In this document: positions 16,615 to 25,429 of the stretch, in pieces
Position numbering within the stretch: the first letter of the stretch is position 1
Layout: each line of letters opens with the position of its first letter
Origin: Actinomycetota bacterium
Lineage (GTDB): Bacteria; Actinomycetota; Thermoleophilia; Gaiellales; Gaiellaceae
NCBI GenBank assembly: GCA_003162055.1
Contig: PMNA01000026.1
Location: 1 to 64,000 of the forward strand
Reading direction: 5' to 3'
Length of the DNA: 64,000 bases
Position numbers and translations under genes: made by a program
Notes under the pieces: model-generated
What the model was told of the DNA's origin: nothing
The model's database searches: none
The model's input: the letters and a program-made list of their open reading frames with translations, nothing else

Positions 16615-16833
16615 ATGGCCAAGGAAGAAAAGGTCGAGTTCGAAGGCGAGGTCGTCGAGGCGCTCAGTAACGGCAAGTACCGCGTCGCGCTCGACAACGG
16701 TTACGAGACCCAGGCCTACACGGCCGGCAAGATGCGCCGCTACCGCATCCGCGTGCTCCCGGGCGACCGCGTCAAGGTCGAGCTCTCGGCCTATGACTTG
16801 CAGCGCGGGCGCATCGTCTTTCGGTTCAGGTAG
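16615..16833 (+). CDS. infA: Translation initiation factor IF-1 (stand-alone copy)
   Basis: The product is 72 residues, the standard IF-1 length, with one OB-fold S1 domain: [40 protein letters not shown] and a terminal [11 protein letters not shown]-1 binds the ribosomal A site during initiation. The usual gene sits in the ribosomal-protein cluster between map/secY and rpmJ; here it stands alone next to a helicase and a transporter, so it is probably a second, divergent copy. ATG 16615 was chosen because MAKEEK is the family start; GGAG lies about 11 bases upstream. Confidence 0.93.
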   Translation: MAKEEKVEFEGEVVEALSNGKYRVALDNGYETQAYTAGKMRRYRIRVLPGDRVKVELSAYDLQRGRIVFRFR

Positions 16834-16852
16834 CGCAAGCTCTCGTCGCGTA

Positions 16853-18193
16853 TCAACGGCGCGCACTTCCGACCGTGGCGCGAGCCGGCGCCGCTACGGT
16901 CACCGCTTCGTCGAGCGGCTGCGAGAGCTCGATCGGCTCGCGCTCGATATCGCGCATCCCGGGCAGGAAGAGGGCGGCAAGCGTAATAGCGGCGCCGATG
17001 ATGCCCGCCCCGACGAGCGTCGCGCGGGCGCCGACGACGGCGGAAATCGGAGCGGTCAGCGCCAGGGAAATGGGAAGCAGACCGATCGAGATCAGCCAGT
17101 CGAGACTCGAGACGCGGCCCAGCATGGCGCTCGGGACGTGAAACTGCTTGATCGTCGCCCAGACGATCGTGCCGGCGGTCTCGAGCGCGTTGAAGATCAG
17201 GCAGGCGAGCATCAGCTGCCAGGCGGCGGTCGCGATCCCGTACCCGACGATCGCCAGCGTGGCCAGCGTCCAGGTCGCGTACATGACTGTCACGGCGCGC
17301 CGCGGATGACCGCGACTTCCCATCCAGAGGGCGGCCCCGACAGCGCCTACGCCGCCGGCTGCGAAGACGATGCCGAGCGTGCTCGCCGAAGCCCGTAGAT
17401 CGTTCTTGACGATGTACGGAAGCAGCACCTCGCAGGGGCCCATGAAAACGAGATAGGCGATCGCGGCCGAGACCAGCGTTCCCCAGAGCCAGACGCGCCC
17501 GCGGACAAAGGAGAGGCCCTCCCTGAGCGCGGAGAAGCTCGACTGCCCGTCGCTCGAGCGCGCCAGCGGGCGCGGCGAGACCATCAGCACCGCAAGCGCC
17601 GAGGCGGCGAACGACGCCGCGTCGACGGCGAACGCGGCACCCGAGCTGAGCGCGAAGAGCAATCCGCCGGCGAGCGGACCGACCAGGCGCAGCGCGATCG
17701 GCCGTACGACCTGGTCGAGCGAGTTCGCGGCAGGCAGGTCGCGCCTCGGCAACAGAGACGGAATGAACGCCTCGAAGGCCGGGGTGAAGAAGGCAGTGCC
17801 GCTGCCGTAGACGGCGACCAACGCCACCAGCTCCCAGAAGCGCAGAGAGCCGGAGAAGACGAGGATCGCAAGGAGCGAAACGGCAGCCGCACGAATCCCG
17901 TCGGCGAAGAGCATCAAGCGGCGACGGTCGAAGCGATCGCTGGCAACGCCTCCGACGAGCAGAAACACAATCGTCGGAACGGTCATCCCGATTCCGACGA
18001 TCGAAAGGGCGGCAGGCGCGTTCCAGAGCAGGTACGTCTGCCAGGCCATGGCGACCAGGAAGATGCCGTCCCCGATCAGCGAGACCGTCATCCCCGCCCA
18101 GAGCACGCGGAAGTCGCGCTGTCTCAGGGGAGTGGTCAGACCGCTCCGCGAGAAGCCGCCGAGGCGGTCGAGCGCTTCGTGACTATGTTGCAT
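16853..18193 (-). CDS. MFS transporter, EntS/MFS_3-like exporter
   Basis: This membrane protein of about 446 residues has 12 predicted helices, starting near LRQRDFRVLWAGMTVSLIGDGIF, which is the typical N-terminus of the enterobactin-exporter-like MFS_3 group. The loop after helix 2 reads GGVASDRFDRRRLM, the family's motif A variant. It should export a small compound by proton exchange; the substrate is unknown. ATG 18193 overlaps the stop of the GGDEF-EAL gene by 11 bases, so it may be the last gene of that operon; another start lies at 18211. Confidence 0.85.
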   Translation of the reverse strand: MQHSHEALDRLGGFSRSGLTTPLRQRDFRVLWAGMTVSLIGDGIFLVAMAWQTYLLWNAPAALSIVGIGMTVPTIVFLLVGGVASDRFDRRRLMLFADGIRAAAVSLLAILVFSGSLRFWELVALVAVYGSGTAFFTPAFEAFIPSLLPRRDLPAANSLDQVVRPIALRLVGPLAGGLLFALSSGAAFAVDAASFAASALAVLMVSPRPLARSSDGQSSFSALREGLSFVRGRVWLWGTLVSAAIAYLVFMGPCEVLLPYIVKNDLRASASTLGIVFAAGGVGAVGAALWMGSRGHPRRAVTVMYATWTLATLAIVGYGIATAAWQLMLACLIFNALETAGTIVWATIKQFHVPSAMLGRVSSLDWLISIGLLPISLALTAPISAVVGARATLVGAGIIGAAITLAALFLPGMRDIEREPIELSQPLDEAVTVAAPARATVGSARR

Positions 18194-21100
18194 TGGACGT
18201 CGTGCTCCCACCGACGTCCGCGCTTTCCAAGCGCGAGGAGAGGAAGCTGAAGAGATCCTCCGTGCTCAGCGGATGGGCGTACAGGAATCCCTGCCCCATC
18301 GTACAGCCGAGGTCTTGCAGGGCAGCATCCTCTTCCTGCATCTCGATGCCCTCCGCGATAACGTCGAGATCGAGGCTCATGCCGAGCGCGACGATCGCGG
18401 AGGTGAGGGCGGTGTTCTCTCCTGCCCGCACGAAAGAGCGATCTATCTTCAGGATGTCGACCGGGAAGCGGCTGAGGAAACTGAGCGACGAGTAGCCCGT
18501 GCCGAAGTCGTCCATGGCGAGGCGAACGCCGAGCGATTTCAGCTCGCGCAGGCGTTGAACGGCGAACTCGGTGTCGGCCATCACCACCGTCTCCGTAATC
18601 TCCAGCACCAGCGACTCGGCCGGAAAGCCGCTCTTCTCCAGCGCGCAGCGCACGTCGGAAACGATCGCGTCCGAGCGCAGCTGCCTGACGGAGAGATTGA
18701 CGCTGATCGCAAGTGGCTCCGAACGGCCGAATCTCGTGTTCAGGCGAACGCCCTGTTCGCAGGCGTTCTCCAGCACCCAGCGGCCGATCGGGACGATCAG
18801 GCCGGTCTCCTCGGCCAGCGGGATGAACTGATTCGGCGAGATCAAGCCACGGGTCGGGTGGTGCCAGCGAATTAGCGCTTCCACGCCGAGGATTTCCTGC
18901 CCCTTCAGACGCACGAGCGGCTGATACTGGAGCTCGAGCTGGTCGGCATCGATCGCGTGCTCGAGCTCTGCCCGCAGCTCCAACTGCTCGACGACGTGCT
19001 CGTGCATGGCCGGCTCGAAGATGCGGTAGCTGCCCTTGTTGTCGCGCTTGGCCCGGTACATCGCCACGTCGGCGTTTCGAAGCAGCTCGGCCGCTTCGGG
19101 CGTCGGGCCTTTCCGGTCGACAAGACAGATGCCCACGCTCGCCTGCGGGAAGACCTTTGTCGAGTTGATCTCCATCGGGATCTCCAGAGCCTGCAGAATC
19201 CGCCCGGCAGCATCGGCCGAATAGGGTGAATCCACTACTCCCTCGAGCAGTACCGCGAACTCGTCGCCGCCGAAGCGGGCGACGGTATCGGTGGGACGCA
19301 CGACGATCTGGAGCCGGCGCGCAACCTCCTGCAGCACGAGATCGCCGGCCTCGTGACCGAGGCTGTCGTTCACGGTCTTGAAGTCATCCAGGTCGATGAA
19401 GAGGATGGCAATGTCGGGGAAGCCTCGCTGCGCGCGCTTGAGCGCGTGATCGACGCGGTCGGTGAAGAGCGCCCGGTTGGCGAGATCCGTGAGCGGATCG
19501 TGGAAGGCCTCGTGCGCGAGCTGATCTTCGAATGCCTTGCGTTCGCTCACGTCGCGGCCGTTCAGGACAATGCCACGGACGTGCTCGTCGTCGAGCAGGT
19601 TCGTGTAGCGCAGCTCGAACTTCACCATTCTTCCGTCGTGGTGCGTGAGGGAGCACTCTGTGACGTGCGACTCGCCGGCGCCGTCGCTCGCGTGCTCGAC
19701 TACCTGCTCGAGCAGAGCACGATCACTTTCACTCAAGATCCAGTCGAACTGTTTCCCCTCCACCTCTTCGACCGGATAACCGAGAACGCGCTCGATCGAC
19801 GGGCTCTGGTAGGTGACGATTCCATTCGCATCGAGCACGGTGATCAGGTCGCTCGAGTTGGCGACCAGGGAGTGGAAGCGGGTCTCGTTCTGCCGTCTGT
19901 GTAGATCCTCGGCGAGCGACGCCCCCTCGAGAGCGAGTGCGACCTGAGCTCCCAGCGCCTTGAGCGAGCGGGCGAGCTCGCGCGATACGCGCTCCGCCGA
20001 GCGCCCGACGAAAACGCCACGAACCGTCGACCTGATTAGGAGCGAGAGAACGAACACCGAACCACCGTGGAAGAGCCTCAGATCGCCGCGCACGGAGGCA
20101 GGCACCTCTGCGTAAGGGATCCGTAACGGGTTCTCGTGCTTTCGACCCAACCATGCCGCCGTCGACTCGGTGAGGTGGCTTCCCGCCTCTTCCGAGGATG
20201 CGACGATGATCCCGCCGCCGTCATCGACGAGCGCCAGCCTGACGGCTACCTCATCCCCGAACAGCCGCTGAACACCGGCGATCGCGGCCTCGTAGACCTG
20301 TTCTCTGCCGGCCGCGGCCACGAGGTCGATTCCCGCCTCTCGCAACACCTGCTCGCGCACCAGCGCCCTTTCCTCCTGGCGAACGAGCCCGGCCATCCTG
20401 ACGACGACGAGCAGGAAGAGCACGGCGGAGGCGACGACGAGCACGAGAACGTCGGGGTTGTTGAATGTCTGTATGAAGCGGATGCCCGGCACGATCAGAC
20501 ACGCTCCACCGAGCAAGATAAGCCGCAGCGGCGTAAGTCGCGGGCGACTTTCGGGCGCAGGCTCCTCGAGCGTTCGCATCGAGGGGTGAAGAGCGGCCGC
20601 GCCCCAAAGCACGTAGTAGAGGATCCAACCGGCGTCGTAGATGAGCTGATGGTTGTAGGTGCCCTTGAGCAGGGCGTAGTTGTAGAGAGAGTCGGTGGCG
20701 AGCAGACAGACGATGCTGCCGGCGAGCAAATAGAAAGCCGGAGCCCGTTTCCCGGCCTCGACGGCTAGCCTGATCGCCGCAGCCAGCAGGAGCACATCCC
20801 CGAGCGGGTAAGCCACCGAGACCGCCTTGGCCAGCGGCGAGAGTCCGGAGAGGTGGGCGTTCGGAGCGATCAGGTAAACCCACGAAATGACGCCGACACC
20901 GATAGTGAGAATTGCCGCGTCGATCAGCCCCGCCGAGTCGCGACGCGGGTTGCGCCGCTTCACGAGGACGAGCATTCCCGCCATCAGGATTGGATAGACG
21001 GCCAGATAGAGTGCGTCACCCAGCGACGGGAAGCCAACCTCGGCGCCGAACAACGTCCGGTAGCTCATCGTGTAGACGTCGCCGCTGAAGAAGAGGAACT

Positions 21101-21323
21101 GGCCGACAGCGAACAACCACCAGGCCGCGCGCGCCTTCGGCTTGTACTTCCGGATACCGATCAGGATCGCGATCGGCATCGAGAGCGCGAGAGCGTTCAT
21201 CAACAGGGTAAAACCGGCCGCAAACGGGACGAACAAGTAGAGCACTGCCACGACGCCGCAGATCGCCAGGTACCAGATCCAGGTGTGCGTGCGCCAGCTT
21301 CGGCGCCATTCGGAACGGTTCAT
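18183..21323 (-). CDS. Membrane-bound GAF-PAS-GGDEF-EAL cyclic-di-GMP protein
   Basis: This 1046-residue protein has about nine membrane helices (to ~315), a GAF-like domain (~330-480), a PAS domain (ETRFHSLVANSSDLITVLD, ~485-610), a GGDEF domain with intact FGGDEF and preceding HDPLTDLANR, and an EAL domain. The EAL domain shows EALIRWHHP, NLSVRQL, DDFGTGYSSLS, ILKIDRSFV and VIAEGIE. Both catalytic signatures are intact, so it may both make and break c-di-GMP, with PAS or GAF signals deciding. Its ATG overlaps the stop of the upstream PLP-enzyme gene (ATGA), so the two are co-translated. Confidence 0.93.
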   Translation of the reverse strand: MNRSEWRRSWRTHTWIWYLAICGVVAVLYLFVPFAAGFTLLMNALALSMPIAILIGIRKYKPKARAAWWLFAVGQFLFFSGDVYTMSYRTLFGAEVGFPSLGDALYLAVYPILMAGMLVLVKRRNPRRDSAGLIDAAILTIGVGVISWVYLIAPNAHLSGLSPLAKAVSVAYPLGDVLLLAAAIRLAVEAGKRAPAFYLLAGSIVCLLATDSLYNYALLKGTYNHQLIYDAGWILYYVLWGAAALHPSMRTLEEPAPESRPRLTPLRLILLGGACLIVPGIRFIQTFNNPDVLVLVVASAVLFLLVVVRMAGLVRQEERALVREQVLREAGIDLVAAAGREQVYEAAIAGVQRLFGDEVAVRLALVDDGGGIIVASSEEAGSHLTESTAAWLGRKHENPLRIPYAEVPASVRGDLRLFHGGSVFVLSLLIRSTVRGVFVGRSAERVSRELARSLKALGAQVALALEGASLAEDLHRRQNETRFHSLVANSSDLITVLDANGIVTYQSPSIERVLGYPVEEVEGKQFDWILSESDRALLEQVVEHASDGAGESHVTECSLTHHDGRMVKFELRYTNLLDDEHVRGIVLNGRDVSERKAFEDQLAHEAFHDPLTDLANRALFTDRVDHALKRAQRGFPDIAILFIDLDDFKTVNDSLGHEAGDLVLQEVARRLQIVVRPTDTVARFGGDEFAVLLEGVVDSPYSADAAGRILQALEIPMEINSTKVFPQASVGICLVDRKGPTPEAAELLRNADVAMYRAKRDNKGSYRIFEPAMHEHVVEQLELRAELEHAIDADQLELQYQPLVRLKGQEILGVEALIRWHHPTRGLISPNQFIPLAEETGLIVPIGRWVLENACEQGVRLNTRFGRSEPLAISVNLSVRQLRSDAIVSDVRCALEKSGFPAESLVLEITETVVMADTEFAVQRLRELKSLGVRLAMDDFGTGYSSLSFLSRFPVDILKIDRSFVRAGENTALTSAIVALGMSLDLDVIAEGIEMQEEDAALQDLGCTMGQGFLYAHPLSTEDLFSFLSSRLESADVGGSTTSNAT

Positions 21324-22777
21324 GCGACCTGCTCCGATTCCGCCGGCTGCATATCGAACGTGCTCGCGAGCCCGTCCAGCACGTCTACGAGTTGCTCGAT
21401 CTCCGCCTCCGTGTTTGCGGCGGTGATCTGAACCCGGAAACCGACCTCGTTCTTGGACACAAGCGGGTAGGCCGCGAGTGTGACGTAGATCCCGCGCTCG
21501 AACAGAAAACGGCCAACGGCATCGATGTCCTCGTGATTTGCGAGCGGTACCTCGATGATCGGGAACCCCGACTCGTTCTGGGTGCGTACGCCCAGCTCTT
21601 CGAGCGCCTCCAGCACTGTCGACGTCTTCTGCCAGACGTCGGCCCTAATCGCATCGCCGCGTTTCTCGTTCACATCCAGGCCGGCCAGCGTCGTGGCGAG
21701 TGACGCTATCGGTGACGGCCCGGAGTAGAGGTACGGCGGCGCAGCGCTCTTGAGCAGCCGCTTGAGCTCCGGTGGGCAGGTCAAAAAGGCTGCGAGCGAC
21801 GAGTACGACTTCGAAAGGCCCGACACGAGCATGATGTGGTCATAGCTCTCGTCGAAGTGGCGCACGATGCTGTTGCCGCGCTGTCCATATGGGCAGGACT
21901 CGCCGGGGCTGCGCTCGCCGATGATGCCGAAGCCGTGTCCGTCATCCACGTAGAGCAGGGCGTCGTAGGCGCGAGCGAGGGCAGCGTGGCCGGTGATATC
22001 GGAATAGTTCCCCGACATACTGTTGACGCCGTCGATGCAGATCATCCGCGGTACCGCGTGGCCCTGCTTGAGAAGCCGCTCCAACTCCTCGAGATCACCC
22101 GACGGAAAACGCTTGACCGTGGCGCCGTGGACGGTCGCGAGTTGGCAACCATCGAAGATCGTCTTGTGAGCATTGCTTTCCATGAAGATCGTTCCCGAGC
22201 CTGCGAGGACAGGGATGACCGACATGTGAATGAGCGTGATCGTCGGCAGCACCAGCACGTCTTCGCAGCCAAGCAGTTCGCTCAGGCGCTCCTCTATCTG
22301 CACGTAGGGAAGCGGGCTGCCAAGCATGCGCGACCAACTCGGATGTGTCCCCCAGCGCTCCAGATACTCGGGAACCGCGGCGATGATCTCCCGATCCAAG
22401 TCGAACCCGAGGTAGTTGCAAGAGGCGTAGTCGATCAGCCATTGATCACCGATGCGGATCATCCGTCCGTCGATCTCGTCGATCACGGCATCCGTCATCG
22501 GGTTCGAGCGCTCGAGCGCTGCGAGATCGCTACAGGTCGCGAGCCAGCGGTCGACCCAGCCGGAAGACTTAAGCGCCTTCGGGCTCAGCGCCGCTTTGTG
22601 ATTGCCGTTCAGCGCCGCTTTGTGATTGCCGTTCAGCGCCACTTTGTGATTGCCGTTCAGCGCCACTTTGTGATCGCCGTTGTGATCGCCGTTGTGATCG
22701 CCGTTGTGATCGCCGTTGTGATCGCCGTTGACTGAAAGCCGTGAGGCCATGCCGTTTGCTGTGGCGCGCGTGTTCAT
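21320..22777 (-). CDS. PLP-dependent alpha-oxoamine-synthase-like enzyme with tandem-repeat N-terminus
   Basis: The catalytic part is a fold-type I aminotransferase of the KBL/BioF/serine-palmitoyltransferase group. It shows YASCNYLGFD, the cofactor-stacking region after the Gly/Ser-rich loop, DDGHGFGIIG with the pyridine-binding Asp, and the PLP Lys in LVSGLSKSYSS. Such enzymes condense an amino acid with an acyl-CoA or acyl-ACP. The N-terminus is a low-complexity segment of NGDH and NGNHK-A/V-AL repeats. I start at ATG 22777 (MNTRATANG) after GAGAGG; the frame is open to GTG 22924. It overlaps the c-di-GMP gene, so its product may be a signal or lipid under c-di-GMP control. The substrate is unknown. 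Confidence 0.85.
   Translation of the reverse strand: MNTRATANGMASRLSVNGDHNGDHNGDHNGDHNGDHKVALNGNHKVALNGNHKAALNGNHKAALSPKALKSSGWVDRWLATCSDLAALERSNPMTDAVIDEIDGRMIRIGDQWLIDYASCNYLGFDLDREIIAAVPEYLERWGTHPSWSRMLGSPLPYVQIEERLSELLGCEDVLVLPTITLIHMSVIPVLAGSGTIFMESNAHKTIFDGCQLATVHGATVKRFPSGDLEELERLLKQGHAVPRMICIDGVNSMSGNYSDITGHAALARAYDALLYVDDGHGFGIIGERSPGESCPYGQRGNSIVRHFDESYDHIMLVSGLSKSYSSLAAFLTCPPELKRLLKSAAPPYLYSGPSPIASLATTLAGLDVNEKRGDAIRADVWQKTSTVLEALEELGVRTQNESGFPIIEVPLANHEDIDAVGRFLFERGIYVTLAAYPLVSKNEVGFRVQITAANTEAEIEQLVDVLDGLASTFDMQPAESEQVA
22586..22729. repeat. In-frame tandem repeats: 4 x 24 bp followed by 4 x 12 bp
   Basis: On the plus strand the 24-base unit CAGCGCCGCTTTGTGATTGC+CGTT occurs four times with one- or two-base changes, followed by four copies of GTGATCGCCGTT. 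All unit lengths are multiples of three, so changes in copy number keep the frame of the PLP-enzyme gene. The protein repeats are rich in Asn, Gly, Asp and His. Confidence 0.95.
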
Positions 22778-22924
22778 CGACCGGCCTCTCGGGCGCAGCG
22801 CCGGTACGAGCCGCGCGCGCAGCGAGTCGCTCGAGGCCGTGTACATCTCAGCCGCCGAGTGATTACTGGTCTCCCTGTTAGCTGCTGCCGCAAATGCTGC
22901 TCCGCAGATTTCTTCGGGGAACAC

Positions 22925-23340
22925 GAACGTGACCTTGTTGATGAGTGCCCAGGTAAAGCTGCTCGCGCGTTCGGGGGGATGTTGCCCTTTGACGCATCCT
23001 GGCTCCCATTTTTACGTAGCCCTATGCCCTCAATGGGGGATTGAGCATGCCTAAAAGGAGCGTCATGGAGGTAATCAATCTGACGGATCGCGCGCGCGTG
23101 CGTGAATGCGAAACAAGCGAGTTCGATCGCTCTACCAGCGCCTCCCCCTACCCGTTCGTGCAGGGGCCGGAACGGGCGCTGAGACATATCACAGCAGCCT
23201 CGTAAAAAGGCGCGTATTACCTATCGGCAGGACCTTGGGACGGCTTCGCCCAGCTGCCCTTGGCATTGGGTTCCTTCCCGCCCGGCGGCACCTCGGCGCC
23301 GCGCTTGGTTCGCAAAGCGGAGACCGAGTCTCTCGGCTCC
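22925..23340. other. Intergenic stretch of about 400 bases
   Basis: No convincing gene is seen. It contains the promoter region for the leftward PLP-enzyme/c-di-GMP operon. I searched for a c-di-GMP riboswitch pattern and found none. Confidence 0.5.
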
Positions 23341-23982
23341 CTAGGTCGGCACCACGTAGAACGCGATCGCCGCGTATTGCAGCCCGACGGCTAACACAGT
23401 CAGCAGGTGAAACACCTCGTGATAGCCGAAGACCGCCGGATACGGGTCGGGCCGCCTCGTGGCGTAGACCACCGCGCCGATGCTGTAGAGAATGCCGCCG
23501 CCCAGGATCAGAAACATGCACGTCCAGCCGGCGCCCGTGACGATCTTGGGCAGGGCGACAACGCCGACCCAGCCGAGCAAGATGGCAACGACCGCCGAGA
23601 GCCACTTGGGCGCGGTGATCCAGAAGAGGCGGATCAAGATCGCGGTCGCGCATCCGCTCCAGACGATCGCCAGCACCGCGGTCTGCCAGGCGCCGTGCAG
23701 AACGAGCAGCCCAATCGGCGTGTAGGAGCCCGCGATCAGGCAGTAGATGCCGGCGTGGTCGAGCCGGCGTAGCCAGGCGCGTCGACCGGGTGTCCAATCA
23801 GGAATGTGGTAGAGCGCGCTCGCTCCGAACATGGTCACCACGCTGAGCGCGAACGCGGCGGCGGCGGCGCGGGCGCGAGTCGTATCGGCCGCGAGCACCA
23901 GCGCGACCCCCAGCGGAATCGCCAGGAAGAACGCCCATTCGTGGAAGACGCCGCGTAGGCGCGGCTTCACCCTCTCTGTCAC
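23341..23982 (-). CDS. Hemolysin III / PAQR family membrane protein
   Basis: The 213-residue protein has seven predicted helices and the family's metal-site motifs: SALYHI after helix 2, DHAGIYCLIAGSYTP, and GYHEVFHLLTVLA near the C-terminus. PAQR/HlyIII proteins are predicted membrane hydrolases related to adiponectin receptors; the bacterial function is poorly known. GTG 23982 follows GGAGAG with seven-base spacing and gives the usual family length, so I prefer it over the longer frame to 24090. The gene lies behind the second csp gene, separated by a terminator-like stem. Confidence 0.9.
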   Translation of the reverse strand: MTERVKPRLRGVFHEWAFFLAIPLGVALVLAADTTRARAAAAAFALSVVTMFGASALYHIPDWTPGRRAWLRRLDHAGIYCLIAGSYTPIGLLVLHGAWQTAVLAIVWSGCATAILIRLFWITAPKWLSAVVAILLGWVGVVALPKIVTGAGWTCMFLILGGGILYSIGAVVYATRRPDPYPAVFGYHEVFHLLTVLAVGLQYAAIAFYVVPT

Positions 23983-24032
23983 AAGAACTCTCCGCTTTTC
24001 TCGGACGGGCTCGCGACCCGCCCGCAAAGACC

Positions 24033-24086
24033 GAAGGCGCCGCCTCGCTTGCCGCGTAAACGCGGCGCAGCTCCGGCGGCGCCTTC
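24033..24086 (-). terminator. Strong two-tier stem after the second csp gene
   Basis: GAAGGCGCCGCC pairs perfectly with GGCGGCGCCTTC over 12 bases, and a smaller hairpin GCCGCGT/ACGCGGC lies in the loop. In the minus direction it starts 18 bases after the csp stop and is followed by GGTCTTTG, so it probably ends the csp transcript before hemolysin III. Confidence 0.65.
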
Positions 24087-24104
24087 TCATTTCTTCAAGC
24101 CTTA

Positions 24105-24311
24105 TCAGCCAACAACGTGAACGTTCGTGGCCTGGGGGCCCTTCTGGCCCTCAGTAGCCTCGAACTCGACGCGAGCGCCCTCGGGCAGGCTCTTGAAGCC
24201 CTCGCCCTCGATGCCCGTGTGGTGGACGAACAGATCCTTCCCGCCGTCTTCGGGCGTGATGAACCCGTACCCCTTGTCGTTGTTGAACCACTTGACGGTT
24301 CCGGTTGCCAT
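24105..24311 (-). CDS. cspA: Cold-shock protein CspA family, second copy
   Basis: The 68-residue protein has KGYGFIT and LFVHHT as RNP1 and RNP2. It differs from the copy at 14740 at only about 10-12 positions, for example EGEGFKS for AGDGFKS. Like that copy it should act as an RNA chaperone in the cytosol. The leader shares the GACGAGTACCGG block and the ribosome-binding-site hairpin with the first copy, so both are probably controlled alike. Confidence 0.97.
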   Translation of the reverse strand: MATGTVKWFNNDKGYGFITPEDGGKDLFVHHTGIEGEGFKSLPEGARVEFEATEGQKGPQATNVHVVG

Positions 24312-24320
24312 AACTCACCT

Positions 24321-24346
24321 CCTTGCCAATTTGCGAACAAGCAAGG
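24321..24346 (-). promoter_or_regulatory. Leader hairpin covering the second csp ribosome binding site
   Basis: In the mRNA, CCUUGCU pairs with GGCAAGG (six Watson-Crick pairs plus one U-G) over a loop UGUUCGCAAAUU. The 3' arm includes the AAGGAGG ribosome binding site. The stem is kept relative to the first csp gene while loop bases differ. Confidence 0.7.
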
Positions 24347-24466
24347 AACGCGAGGAAAGCGCATCCCGGTACTCGTCCTTCGAACGTCTCGAAGATTACC
24401 GCGCCGAGGCGTTTTCTGCAGTATTCTTTTCGAGCGAGCGGCGTCCGGGCGTCCGAGATCCAGGTT

Positions 24467-25429
24467 ATGACGAAGCGTTCGGAAATGCCCGAGAGGCAAT
24501 CGACACGAGACGAGAGCACGCCGGCAAGCCGCCGCGCGCGCATCCAGGGTCATACTCCTTTGCTCGCATTGGGCGTGGTTTTGCTGGTCTTTCTCGTCGC
24601 GCTGGGCAGTAGCCGCTCCGTTGCCCACGTCTCGGGGCCGACAGACCTGACCAGCGCGAGGCTCGTCGCCGGCGACCTGATCCTCCTGCTCGTCGGTGTG
24701 CTTCTGATCCCGGCGATGCTCTACGTGATCTGGGATTGGCTGCATGCGTTGCACGACGAAGCCATGCCGGGCTCGAGAAAGAACCAAAAACGGCGTGCGC
24801 TCAAGCAGGTTCTGGTGCTCGCGCTGGTGGGCGGAGCGCTGTGCGCGTTCGCCCTGACTCGACACAAGAGCAACGCCAAGCCCGCCCCGCTTTCAACCCC
24901 GATGAGCCGGCACGGCACACACCTGAACACCAATACGACGCCCCCGAGCAACACTGCACCCTTGAAGCTCGCGCAGGAGCTGTTCCCTTGGGTCCTTGCC
25001 GGAGTCATCGCATGTCTGGTGTTGCTGCTCGTGGTGACTCTTGTGCAGCGACGACGGCGCGGCGCGGCGCCTCACAGGGACGAGTATGAGCTGGAATCGC
25101 CCCGTCGCGAGCTGCGTGAGCAGGTTGACATCTCGATCGCCGAGATCGAGCGGGAAGCCGATCCACGCCGGGCGGTGATCCGCGCTTACTCGGCGATGGA
25201 GAGCACGCTGGCCAGGCACGGCCTGGGCCGCCGCTCGTTCGAGGCCCCGGGCGAGTATCTGAGCCGCGCCTTCAGCGCCCTTCGCCTGAGCAGGCGCCCG
25301 GGCGAGCGGCTGACCCGGCTGTTCGAGCAGGCTCGCTTCAGCACCCACGCAATCGGGCCCGAGATGAAGAGCGAGTCGATCGCGGCGCTGAGCGAGCTCC
25401 GCGGCGAGCTGGGGGTCGAGCCGAGGTGA
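24467..25429 (+). CDS. Membrane protein with C-terminal DUF4129 domain
   Basis: The product has about 320 residues from ATG 24467. It has three to four membrane helices (near LLALGVVLLVFLVALGS, LILLLVGVLLIPAMLYVI, VLVLALVGGALCAFAL and FPWVLAGVIACLVLLLVV). A cytosolic tail carries the DUF4129 signature: DPRRAVIRAYSAMESTLARHG and PGEYLSRAF...LTRLFEQARFS. DUF4129 proteins travel with MoxR ATPases, DUF58 proteins and transglutaminases. It heads a five-gene operon with overlapping stops and starts. Confidence 0.8.
   Translation: MTKRSEMPERQSTRDESTPASRRARIQGHTPLLALGVVLLVFLVALGSSRSVAHVSGPTDLTSARLVAGDLILLLVGVLLIPAMLYVIWDWLHALHDEAMPGSRKNQKRRALKQVLVLALVGGALCAFALTRHKSNAKPAPLSTPMSRHGTHLNTNTTPPSNTAPLKLAQELFPWVLAGVIACLVLLLVVTLVQRRRRGAAPHRDEYELESPRRELREQVDISIAEIEREADPRRAVIRAYSAMESTLARHGLGRRSFEAPGEYLSRAFSALRLSRRPGERLTRLFEQARFSTHAIGPEMKSESIAALSELRGELGVEPR

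Noticed and set aside
16448-17398. Long rightward frame of 316 residues
   Set aside because: It overlaps IF-1 and the MFS gene, is Arg/Asp-rich without family motifs, and has the composition of a shadow frame in GC-rich DNA.
22586-22729. CRISPR array
   Set aside because: The units are contiguous with no spacers, lie inside a gene, and are 12 and 24 bases long.
21836-22735. Rightward frame with repeated FVIAVQRH units
   Set aside because: It is the antisense reading of the tandem repeats in the PLP-enzyme gene, whose frame has clear catalytic motifs.
22925-23100. Cyclic-di-GMP riboswitch upstream of the c-di-GMP operon
   Set aside because: Some short matches to conserved loops are present, but the two-helix GEMM core and tetraloop receptor cannot be drawn.
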